The position numbers were made by a program, and so were the translations under genes. Source: JAXLWB01 sp046328715 (lineage in GTDB: Bacteria > Chloroflexota > Anaerolineae > Caldilineales > Caldilineaceae). Taken from it: a stretch of DNA of 64,000 bases. Of this stretch, positions 47,101 through 59,100 are shown piece by piece. The notes below the pieces were generated by a model. The model was given only the letters and a program-made list of their open reading frames with translations. It made no database searches and was not told the DNA's origin. Position 1 is the first letter of the stretch. Each line of letters opens with the position of its first letter. The stretch is taken from positions 124,001 through 188,000 of the forward strand of contig JAXLWB010000006.1 in NCBI GenBank assembly GCA_046328715.1. Reading direction: 5' to 3'.

Positions 47101-50100
47101 TGATCGGCGTATTAAGATTGATCGGCGTGGCTGCGGCCAACGTCTGGTTGCCCAGAATGCCGGGCTGGTCGTAGGGGTCGAAGGCGGCGCAGCCGTCACC
47201 GGGCGGGGCAGGTGGCAGGGGTAGGGGCGGCGCAGCAGCCACGGTGACTTGAAGCGTGTAGGGCAGATGGCTGCCGCTCCCCCCCTGTACCAGGATGGTA
47301 TAGACCACGCTGGCTCCACTACGGTTGCTGTGGGTGAGGAACTCGTCGGCAGTACCGGGGGCGTAGCTCCAGCCGACACCCTCACCGTTGGCCAGAAGCA
47401 CCAAGCTGTAGTCCTGGGGCAGATCGGTCAGCGTCACCGATATCTGCTGACCATCGGCCACGGTCACTTGATAGTAGTCATAGAGATCGGGTTGCGTCAA
47501 GGTGACCGTACAGAGCGCCGCGTGCAATGTGCCAGCGGTGATCGGTGCGGCTGTGGCCAGGGTATCATTCGGCTCTAGCGTATCGACGGCGCTACAGGGC
47601 TGGGCGAAGGGCTCACTGTAGGCCAGGGCCAGGTTGGACGTTGGCGGTGTAATTGTCGTCGGGTAGAAGAGATTGGCATCGCGGTTGCTGACGCCATTGT
47701 AGTCGCCGGTGAGGCGGGCGAGGGACACAGGGTTACTGCCATCCAAAGCGGCACGCCAGAGTTGGCTGTCGGACACATAGTAAAGTTCATTAGTCAACGG
47801 CTGGAGCACAAAGCCATGCGCTTCAGCAACTTCTGCAATAGTAACCAGTTCGCCGTTGCCGTCGGCGGCCAGGCGCAGCAGTCGATTCTGGGTTGGGTCA
47901 CGCCAGTAAAGGGTCTGGGCAAAGGGGTCAACGGTCAGGTCACGGATCTGGCGACCAGCGGGGGCAGCGTAGATCATCTGGGCGGCTGTGCCGTCAAGAT
48001 GAGCGCGGCGGATCTGATCCAGGATCTGGTTGTTGTAGAGCGTCGTCTGCACCCAATAGAGATAGCCGCCTACCGGATCGATGGCCAGTCCATGATCTTG
48101 GACGATGCCTGTTACTACCGTCTGTACGCCTGTGCCATCCGCATTGGCGCGGCGGATCTCCACGAGACTCCCGCTGGTCGCCTGACTCCAGTAGATCTGG
48201 CCACTCCGTTCATCCACCCCCAGCGATTCGGTGGGGCGAGCGACGGTGGGAGCAGTGTCGGCGACGACCACCTGGGCGCTGCTGCCGTCGGGGGCGGCTT
48301 GGATGATGCGTTCATTGTTGTCAAGCAGGTAGAGGTGGCTGCGCAGGCTGTCCACCGCCAGCACCGTGCCACCGACAAAGCTGTCGGGCAGCAGGATCGG
48401 TTCGACGGTGCCAGTCACCAGCGCGGTGCGGATCAGGTCGCTGGCACGGCTGTAGTAAACATAGGGCGAGCCGCTGGGGGCCGGGGTGGGATTGCCCAGT
48501 AGCAACTCAAACAAGTAGGGCACTACGGTGCTGGTCAAGGTGTTGTTCTCGACACGCAGCAGATAGTCGCCACTGGTGGGGAGAGTGAAGATGCCCTGGC
48601 TGCCGGCGATGACTTTCCCCAATTCTGGGCCACCCGCAGCGGGGCTGATATGTACGGTCGCACTGGTGTTATTGGACGGGTAATTGAGGGTCAACTGTTG
48701 ACCCGCAGTCGCCGTGACGCGGTAGAGATCGACATCACCGGCACTGCACAGGGTGGCGCGCACGCGGTTGCCATCCGTTAAGACTGTGGCAAAGGGGGCG
48801 CTGTTGTTCGGCTCGTTGGCGTCGGATGCTAGACAGTTGTCGTCCGTCACCAACAGTTGATATTGGACGTTGGTTGGCGTCAGGTTAGGGTAGCTGACAG
48901 CGACGGTGTAGCGGCCAGTGGCAGTGAGGAGCAGCGTGTCACCGTAGGCCGCTGGCGTGGTGGCCGAGATGACCGTGGTCACTGCGCCAGCAGGATCGTA
49001 CAGGGTCAGATTGTAATCGGCTGGGCGCACGGGCAGATCGAAGGTCACGTTTTGGCCGGATAGGCCGTCAAAGGCGTACATATCGAGATCGGCGCTGTAG
49101 CAGAGCGCAGCCGCGTAGGCGGTGTCAAAGGTCAATGCCGTTGCCGTGGCCAGGGTGCCATTGCCGACGCCGGGGCTATCGTAACTGTCCACCGCACTGC
49201 ACTGCAAGTCCACTGGGTTGGGTGGCGGGACATCGCCCAGGGCCAGCGTCAGGGTATAGCGACTGTTGTTGACGGGGCCAGCACCCAGCACAAGGATGGT
49301 ATATTCCACCGGCGCGCCACTGGTGTTGCGCACGCTCACAGCTTCATCAGCAAGTCCTTCGTTGTCGCTAAATGCTTGGTTGATGCCGATTGGATTCTGT
49401 ACAATCACCCGGTAGTTGGCGGGCAGATCGCTGAGGGTGACGCTGAGTGCCTTGCGGTCAGCCACGCTGACTTTGTAGTAGTCCACGTCGCCAAAGCTAC
49501 CACAGATGGCACCATAGGCCACGGTTTGGGTGACGACGGCAAGCGCGGTAGCTGTCGCTGCGCTGTTGTTCGGTTCGTTGCCGTCGGCCAGGGTACAGGC
49601 AGTGCGCAGCGGTGTGGCTCGGGCCAACACCAGGTTAGAGACCGGTGCGGCAATCGCAGCGTTCAGCGTGGTGTTGAGATCCAGGTTATAGGGGCCGTTG
49701 TATTGGCCGCTGAGCGTGGCAATGACCACCGGGTTGCTACCGTCCAAGCGGGCGCGCAGCAGGTTGTCACCGCTGGTGTAGTAGAGTTCGTTGCGTTCTG
49801 GGCGCAGAACAAGGCCATGCGGGTTGCTCAACCCACTGACAAGCACCGTTTCACTGCCGTCAAGCAACCCACGGCGCACCAACTGATTCTGCTGCGGATC
49901 GAGCCAGTACAACTGCCGCGCTAGCGGGTCGATCGTGAGATAAGCAACCCCCTGGCCGGCAACCGTGGCTCGCACCGTGACCTGTCCACTGCCATCCAGA
50001 TTGCTGCGGAAGATGCCGTCAGCGGCTACCCAGTAAAGCTGCCCCAGCACGGGGTCAACCAGCAGGCCGCCCTGGCGGTTGATCTGCTTGATCTGCGTGG

Positions 50101-53100
50101 GGGAGCCACTACCGTCGAGGTTGCTGCGCAGGATGAGGGAGGAGCTGCTGTTCAAACCGCCGGTGGGCTGAGTCCAGTAGAGGGTGCCGCTCCCTTCGTC
50201 GATGGCAATGCCATTCTGGTCGGCGTTGATATTTTCCGGATTGGCATCGGCGATGAGCACGCTGCTGGTGAGGCCGCTGCTGGTGGTCCGCAGTAGGGCT
50301 GCGTTGGTCGAGTCCACCAGATAGAGTTGGTCGCGTGCGGCGTTGGTGACCATGGGGTAACCGGCGCTGCCACCGTTGATGGCCAACGCCTCGACGCTGT
50401 GGTCATCGCTGAGCGCTACGCGCACCAAGTGTAGATAGTTGCCCAGGTAGAGATAGTCGATTCCGGCGGCGGGTTGGGGGGCATCGAGCAGCCACTGGAA
50501 AGTGTAAGGGGCGTCATTGGTTGTCAGTGTGCTGTTGCTGGTGACCAGGGTGTACTCGCCAGCGGCGGTCAGGACAAAGTTGCCTTGACGTCCCGGCTGA
50601 ACCTGGCCGCGCTCTACGCCATTGGCATCAAGCAGACGCAGTACGCCACCCTCTGCCGTGGCCGGATAGTTGACGGTCAAGCGTTGGCCTGCCGTCGCAG
50701 TGAAGCGGTAGAAGTCGGCATCGCTGGCGCTGCACAGGGTAGCGCTGATCTGATTACTGCTCAGACGGGTCGCTTGTGGCGCAGTATTGTTCGGTTCCCA
50801 GAGGTCGTTGAGGCTACAGGCACCGTCACTGACCAAGATCTGATAGGTCGCTAGCGTCGGAGTCAGGTTTGGCATACGCACGGCGACCGCCCAGGCACCG
50901 GTGGCATCAAGGACAATCGGCTTGTTGAAACCGCTGGGACTCCAGCCATTAAAGAAGCTGCCGTCGGGCCGGTAGAGATGCAGTTCATAAGCAGCCGGGC
51001 GCACGGGTAGGTCAAAGGTGTACGCCTGTCCGGCGACAGCATTGAAGCTGTAGAAATCAACATCGTTCTCGTAACAGAGCGCGCCGCTGCTGGGCGTGCC
51101 CACCGTCAAGGGCGTCGCCTGGCTCTGCTGGTAATTCCCTGCCCCACCCACGGCGTCGTTGGGATCGACGGCCAGACATTCGGCATCGGTAAAGGTGGTG
51201 CGCGTCGGCGCTGCGCTCAGGCTTACCTGCAAGGTGTAGGGGCTGACATTGTTGATCGGCGTGTTGCTAAAGACCACAATCACATAAGTGCCATCTCCTT
51301 CATAATTGGGTAGCGTCAGCGTGTCGCTGATCAGCCCACTGTTGAGGCTAGCGCCCAGAGTGACGCCAGCGCGCTGGACGTAGAGATCATAGTTGGCCGG
51401 CAAGTTGCTGAGGCTAACCGTGAGTTGCTGGTTATTCGGCACGGTGACGGTGTAGACATCGCGATCAGTGGGCAGCGCCGCCTGGGTTGTACAGAGCGCG
51501 CCGGTCATGGCACCGACGCCGACGGCGGTGGCGGTGGTGACGCTGTTGTTCGGCTCATGACCATCGTTGACCACACAGGGAGGATCGGCAAAGGGGGTAG
51601 CGGTCATCAGGACGAGGTTGCCAGCGGGACGATCCAAGAGCGTCTGGCTAAAGGTGGTCGGGCTGATTGGCAGGCGCAGCCCCGTGTAAGTGCGCTGGCT
51701 GAGATCGGCCACCACCGTGGGATTGCTGCCATCCAGTTCGCTGAGCATCAAATTGGTGTAGCTGACATAGTAGAGCGCATTGGCTGCTGGCTGCACGACA
51801 AGGCCGCGCACATCATTGCCCAGGAAGGCAGCCAACGCGGCCGGCTGACCGCCGTCGGCATCCGCCCAGAAGAGAGTACCATTTTGCACGGTGGGATCGA
51901 GCCAATAGAGCTTCTGAGCATAGGGATCGAGCGCCAGATGGCGGATCTGTGTTCCTAAGGGCGCGCTATAGAGGGTCTCTTGGTTACTGCCGTCGAGATC
52001 GCTGCGGTAGATGAATTCCTGGCGCTGCCAGGTGTCACCGGCTACCCAGAGCAGTTTGTGGCGGATGGGGTCAACCAGCAGGCCGCGCTGCTCCATCACA
52101 TCCGTGACCACCGTCTGTACTGCGCTGCCGTCGGGGTTGGCGCGCTTGATGGCGGTGAGATAGAAGGTGCTAAGCTCCGACCAATAGATCTGCCCGCTGC
52201 TTGCATCCACGGCCAGGTGGAGGCGGCCCCGGCTGCTGATGGTCGCAGGATTGGCATTGGCTAGCTCGGTCCGAGCGCTGCCGTCGGCATTGGTGGCCAC
52301 AACCTTGTCCTGCAGATCGATGAAAAAGAGCTTGCCGCGCGTCGGGTCGGCGGCCAGGGTTGTCCCCCCAATGCCACTGCCGCTGAGATAGAGTGGCTCT
52401 AGCGTGGAGCCGCCAAAGAGAGGCAGGCGCAACAGATAGTCGTTGCTGCCGTAATAGAGATAAGGCAGGCCGGGCAAGGCGCTGAGTGTCGGCGCAGCGG
52501 TGATGCGGCTGTGGCTGGCATTGTTGTTGGCCGGCGCACGATCGATGCTGCTGGTGGCCACGCTGACCTTAGCGGTGAGGGGGCGCACGACAGCGGTAGT
52601 GATAGTGGCGCTGATCGCCAACGTCTGTTGGCTCAATCCAGCAAAGCGGCCAAAGTCACAGGTCACCGTGCTGCCGCCATCGACACAGGCGTGGCTGGCC
52701 CCGGCAAAGGTAGCCCCCTGGGGCAAAGCCAGGGTAAGCTGTGTATTGGCGGCGGGCAAGGCAGCATCATTGCGCAGGGTTAGGTCATAGCGCACGGTGC
52801 CACCGCTGACGACAACGCTTGATCCAGAGGTGATGCCCACGGCTAGATCGGTATCGCGCTCAACGAGTTGTGCCGTTTCGATCACAGTCATGGCCGAAAG
52901 TGTACTGCTGCGGCGGCGGAGATTGCCATTGGCGGCAGGAGTATTGTCAACAAAGCTGGTGAACTGGGTAAATTCGCCCGCCTGTTCGGCCCGCACAATT
53001 TGGCTTTCCAGCCCGACAAAAAGACCGACCGCAGCGTTGTCAACATAAAGCTGAGGTAAGGGCGTGGTGCGCAGCCCATTGCGGTTGCCACTCAACGTGA

Positions 53101-56100
53101 GCGGAGCCACTTTGAAGGCGGACGCCCCCTGGGCTTGGCCATAAACGCCACCGTTGACGCCGTCAGCATCGATGGCGCTCCAGTAAAGGGTGCCATTGCG
53201 TACGACCAGCGATTCGACATCAAAGCCGTCGCTGCCGGAGGTCAGACAGAGGGTTGGGTCAGTGCCAGCGCCGACGCCAGTGCCGAGATTGCTGTAGAAG
53301 TTGGCGTAGGTGCAGCCGTTACCCGCACCGGCGAAGAAGGCAGGATTGGCACCGTTGAGATCGGTGGTGACGATCAGCGTGTGTTTGTCGGTGCGCGTTG
53401 CGAAGCCGTTGCCGGCGTTGTAATCGGCCAAGCTCAACCGCTGGCGTCGTTCGCTGAAGTAGAGGCGATTGTTGGCAACGTCGACAGCCAGATCGCCAAT
53501 CTGCATCAAGGCAGTGCCGCCGTCGGCAAAACGGGGATCGGGTGGCATCGTATAGAGCACCCCCTTGCGTGTACCGTCGAGATTGGCCTGCCAGATTTGA
53601 TGGCCTTGGCTCCAGTAGAGTTTGTTGCCGGCCGGGTCGAGGGCGATCTGTAAAGCTTCGGCGGCATAGGCACTGAGGTCGTTTATGATCAGCTCCACAG
53701 CACTGCCATCGAGGTTGGCGCGCCAGATACTTGCGCTTAGGCTGTTACTTTCCACCTTCTCGGCCCAGTAGAGCTTGTTATGGGCTTCATCGACAGCGAT
53801 GTCGAGGATGAGGTGTCCGGCGCGCTCAATGAGGCGTACCCGGTTGCTGGGATCGCTGAGGTTGACCCGTTCAATGGCATTGGGCAGGCTGCCAAAGGGA
53901 TAGAGAGTATTCTGTGTTGTGCCAATATAGGCCACTGCCTGCGAGGGAATGGCAGCGGCACAGTGACCGTATTCGTCACAGGCGTTAGCGGCCACCAGGC
54001 TGCTTTGGAAGCCAGGGCGTTTACAGGCGGCCACGATTGCGGCGAGATCCTGGGTGCCATCATCCGCGAAGTTGAATGCCGCCGCATCGCTGGCGTAACG
54101 CAATTGGTCAGGTGTCAACGGGCAGGCAAAGTTATAATTGTCGGTGCTCAAGTTATCATCGCGCACGGTAGCGCTGTACTGGGTAGTGGCGCTACTGCCC
54201 GTCCCTGCGTAGAGGACATTCACGTCGAAGGTTGGCGCTTTGGTGTCAATCGGTGCGCGCAGTTGGGGCCAATCGCCGCGACTTTCACCGCGGTTGCCCA
54301 GCGTGTCTACGGCGCGCATATCGATCTGGTAGTAGCCTTCCACCCCGGTAGGCACAGCGAAGGACCAGGTATTGCCGGTCACTGTGGCGGGTTGCCAACG
54401 GCGGTAGAGGGTGGATACTGAAGCCGGTGCCAATTCAGCGTCATAGATAAAAAGGTCATCCAGGGAACCGGTGAAGAAGGGCGTTGTCGCCGCCGCGGCA
54501 TGGCCGACAAGGACGCGGTCCTGTGCGGTGAAGGTAGAGGCGGTGGTGGCGCTACTGACGGCGAGTATGCCATCCACATAGAGATGGTTGCCCCCTGCGC
54601 CCAGCGTATGCACCAACTGATGCCAATTGTTGTCGGCATAGTTCGTGCCGCCGGAGCAACGAGTCTCGACACTGGTCTCCGTCTGCAGCGCCACACAGAG
54701 ATTACCATTGTCCAGGAACAGATCGCGATCATGGCCGCTCTGGGTCGGGAACTGGCCAGCGATGGCGCTGAAAAGCCCACAGTTGGCGCAGTTTGTCTGG
54801 AACCAGAAGGCGGTGGTCAGACCGCTCTCCGGTAGATCGAGGTTTTCAAAGCTGCGTAGCAGATCGTTGCCATCAAAGCGGACCGCTGTGCCGTCGGTGC
54901 CGGCGATGCCGCTGGTGGGGCAGCTTTGGTCGAGACAGAAAATGCGCGTCGGCGTGTTGGCGTTGTTGCGGAAGAGCACCGTCTGCGGCAGATCATTGAA
55001 GGGCAGTTGCAGCAGCGTTGCCTCCGTAGCAAAGACGGTGGTGGCATCGACTAAGGCATACTCGACCCCGCCAACCCCAGCATAGTCATCCTGCACCGTG
55101 CCGGTGAAAACGGCACCATCGGTAATGCGATCATCGTTGCGGTGTGAGCGCAGCTCGACTGTGGGCGGCGTCATGTCAATGATAAAGGGGATGATCTGGG
55201 TCGTGGGGTTGCCATCGGGAAGGGCATTGTCATGTGCCGTGACCGTCAAGGTGTAAATCCCTGTTGGGCTGGGATCGGCGGTCATGCTGGCGTCATCGAA
55301 GGCGTAGATCACATTCCAAGCGCCATCCCCTGCGATCTGGGTGGGGGTGAGCACTTGGTTGGAACTGCTGCCAATCTGCACTGTGACCGAAGCCACCCCT
55401 GCCAGGGCGTCACGGACCGTACCATCGAGCGGCAGGGTCCACTGATTCTGTGCATTGCGCTGGACCCGGCGCAGGGCACCAGGGATCAAGTTGACATTCA
55501 AAGTTGGGGAGGTACCGTCAACCGTGAGGTTGAAGCTGACACTGTTTTGATTGTTGACTACATCATAAGCGCGCACATCGATGGGCAAGGTGCCGCCGCT
55601 GGTGGGAATATCGACGGCAAAGGCCCACAGGCTGGTCCCCGTTGCTGCGCTGAAACTGCCACCGCCCACGGCCACTTCCACCTTGGCGATGGACGAAGTA
55701 GGATCGCTGGCCGTGCCGCCGATGACTATCGTACGCCCCGGCTGTACAAAAGCGCCCTGGGTCAGCGCGGGGAGATTGGGCAGATCATTGTCGATGGTCA
55801 CGGTAAGCGGCTGGTTGAGGATAATGTCGGCGGCGTGGCCGCTCGCCTGGGCACCGATGGGGACAAGGTCAGCGGCCAAGGCGGTGTTGATGCTGAAATC
55901 GCCGTTGGCAGCCGTGGCCTGACCGGTGAGGATGATGGCGCTCTGGGTGGTGGGCAGCAACGTAAAATTGCGTGTCTGCGCTGCGCCGCCCAATTGGGCG
56001 GGCAAGGCCGCCGAGAAGGTGCCCACTGCCAGCAACGCGCTTTCCGTGGCGGTGCCGTTGAGCACAGTAGTCGTTACGGTAGTACTCTGGTTGACAGCGA

Positions 56101-59100
56101 AGACAGCATCTTCGTCGTCAATGACGGTGTAAAGGCGGGTCGGCGGATCGTTAAAGACGCGTGGGTTGAATGGGTAGCGCGTGGCGTCGATCTCGTTGAG
56201 ACGGCGTTCCACACTGTCGCTCATGCCGTCATTGTCAGTGTCCCGTTGGTTAGGGTTGCTGGTGGTGAAGAAGCTCTGACCGACGTTAATCAGATATCCA
56301 TTGACCTCGTCCGCGTCCGAAAGGCCATCGCTGTCGCTGTCCGCTTTGCGTGGATTGGTCTGGTAACGCATTTCGAGGGCGTCGTTGAGGCCATCATTGT
56401 CGGCGTCGGCGAGGCTAGGGTTGAAGCCGTAACCCCGCTTAATGCCATATTCGTATTCGATACCGTCAGGAACGCCGTCATTGTCGCTGTCCCACTTGCT
56501 CTGATTCGGATCAACGGCCTTGCCCAAGCCATCACCGTCAGGGTCGATTTGTAGGTCCAGCGCATTCCAGTTGACAAATTCGTCCAGCGTGGCAGGCAAG
56601 ATGTCGAGAATAAACGATTTGCCCAAATTGGTGCTGCTGGACGTCGTAGCCGCCTTATGTGCACAACTCTGGAACCAACAGTCGTAGCGGGGCAGGGCCA
56701 GACCGGTGTTAAGATAGAGCGCGAATTCTTGATTGAGACCAGCTGTGCTGAACGAGTAAAGGTCCGAGGTAAGACGATCATAGCGCTCGCCCTGGTAAAG
56801 CAATACGGACCTTAAGATTGGTACGAACCAACCAATCCCAGGCGCTGGCGCTTCGCCACGCGCCCTGCCGTAGTTGCTAACATACGGCCAATCAGTTTGG
56901 TTCAGCTCGACAGGCAACTTGCGTTCGCCATTGCTTAGCGCGTATTTCACCGTGGTCGAACGCAGATCTTCGGGAGTGAAGAAGTTAGGTGCGTAGTAGA
57001 TAACTCCGGCTTCTGGCGCAGCGTGACGCACATAAGTATAGAGATCGACCGCGAAGCGTGCGCTGTTGCCCACTACCAGCCCCCGTTCCGGTTGGGAAAG
57101 GAGAACCCTAGCATTCTTGATGTTGGTAATGGCGGGGTCAGCTCCAGTATCGATCATGAGGGCACCCGTGTAGAGCCACTGAGTGATGATCTTGGTCATT
57201 GCTTCAGAAAGGCCCAGGCTACAGGCAACTGTTTTGCCCGCCTTGCAGGCAATCAACACAAATAGGTCAAACACCGCAAAGATAGCCTGAATGATGGCAC
57301 CAACGCCGGTAAGCGCAATGAAAAAGTTAATAATGATGACCAGTGTGGTGGCGACAGCACTGGCCAGCAGGTTGTTAAACTCTATGCTGTCAGTGGAGAT
57401 CCCCCCTTTACCCCAGGCAGCAAAGAACATGATCCAGGTAATGCCAATCCCAATGGCCAACATGACTGCGCTTGCCTTTGAAACAGTTTTCACGGCAAAG
57501 AGCTGTTGTGCAATATCCTCGGCAAAAGTTTTGATGAGGTCTCCAAAGTCGTCGACTTGTCGCGAGATGGAGATGTAATTTACCACTTGGTCGAACACGG
57601 CAGAGACGGCACCCACTGCACTGAGAATGATTTCACCTGCCGCGGCCCCATTGTTGCTATTCAAGGCGATAAGCCCACCAACCGTAGCAGCGATCAGCAG
57701 TGCCTGAAATCCTGCTGCAGCGAACCGTATTTTTTTTGCACGAATAGTACCAGTAACCATCGCAAAACTCTTGTCAGCTTGCTGCTCGAGATCCTTGAGT
57801 GCCATCACCCTATTTGCATCCAAGTCTTCAAAATTCAGGCCGCTAGTTTTGGTGGGCGGTATGAGCTTGAAGATATCAATCAAGATATTATTTGAAACGA
57901 AATCCTCTGACGTGACGCGCAGTGCTTCTATCAAACGATTCCCAGCGGTATTGACAGCGCTGACATACTGTTGGCGTACACTAGCATCACTCAGATTAGC
58001 CCCTTGCAAGCTTAAACCGGCGAAGGGACCAAATCCATTCGGCCCGGCGTTGGTGCTTACAACAGACGACTGGCCAGCGATCACCACACCGATTGTTACG
58101 GCTGCATAGGCCGCTTCAGCCTCTTTGAGCAAAGTTGCATCGTCGTTAGTCGGTGTAGCACTTGCGGGAGGCGAATAACGACGGTCGATCTCCCTGATGT
58201 ACTCTTTGGCCGGGTAAGCTTCCCAGGCAGACTTGGTTTGTTGATAACGGTATGGAGCCAGATTATAGTGAGCAATGCTGGTAAGCGTTTCGCCGCGCAG
58301 ATCGAAAATCAGATTGTAACCCTCCCACTGGAGGCTACCAGTCGGGCGTACGCCACGTATATCGCCGTTCATTGAACGCAGTTTGGTTTCTGTCACATAG
58401 AGCAGGGTGGGGGCAATGACACCGGTATTGGCGAAATGGTCTTTGAGGATAGTTGGTGCGATCTGAGAGCCGGCAATAACCGTGGCTTCGTCACCGAAAT
58501 TGAACTTGTACTTTTCCACACGTAAATAGTCGGCATCCAAGTCCCACATTTGTGCTGGGGTGACGCCGTCGTTGGTGGGGTAATTCCAACGGCGATAAAT
58601 CTCGTCAATCGTCATGTCACGCTGACCGTCGCCCACACATTTGCCCTGGTTGTCGACAAAGTCACAGTCGCGATTGACAAAGAAACTCTTTTCAAGGCCA
58701 TTGACCATCTGGAGCAAGGCGTCATCGTCATTGAGCGCGGGATCGCGCGTGGGGTCTTCATAGACAATTGCCATCTCCACACCCCGCTCTTCGCGCACAT
58801 TGATGCCAGCGAGCAGAAAATCGCTATAGTAGACATGTAGGACCGTCAGTTGGTTTTGTCCCATGCCGTTACCCGTGTCGAGCGCCTTTTTTGCGGCTTC
58901 TGGTGAGTTGTAAGTCTCGTTGAGGGTTTGCACCAGCCAAGCGAGGCGCGCTTGTTGCGGTCGCCAGTTTGCGCCAGCCTGGTAAAGCAGTTGGGCGCTG
59001 AACGCGACTCTGTTACCAGTAACACGATCTTCAACGAGGGTGAGCGGTACATAGAGGTAGTAGCTACCATCGCCGGCTGGTTTGACCGTGATGCCATAAT

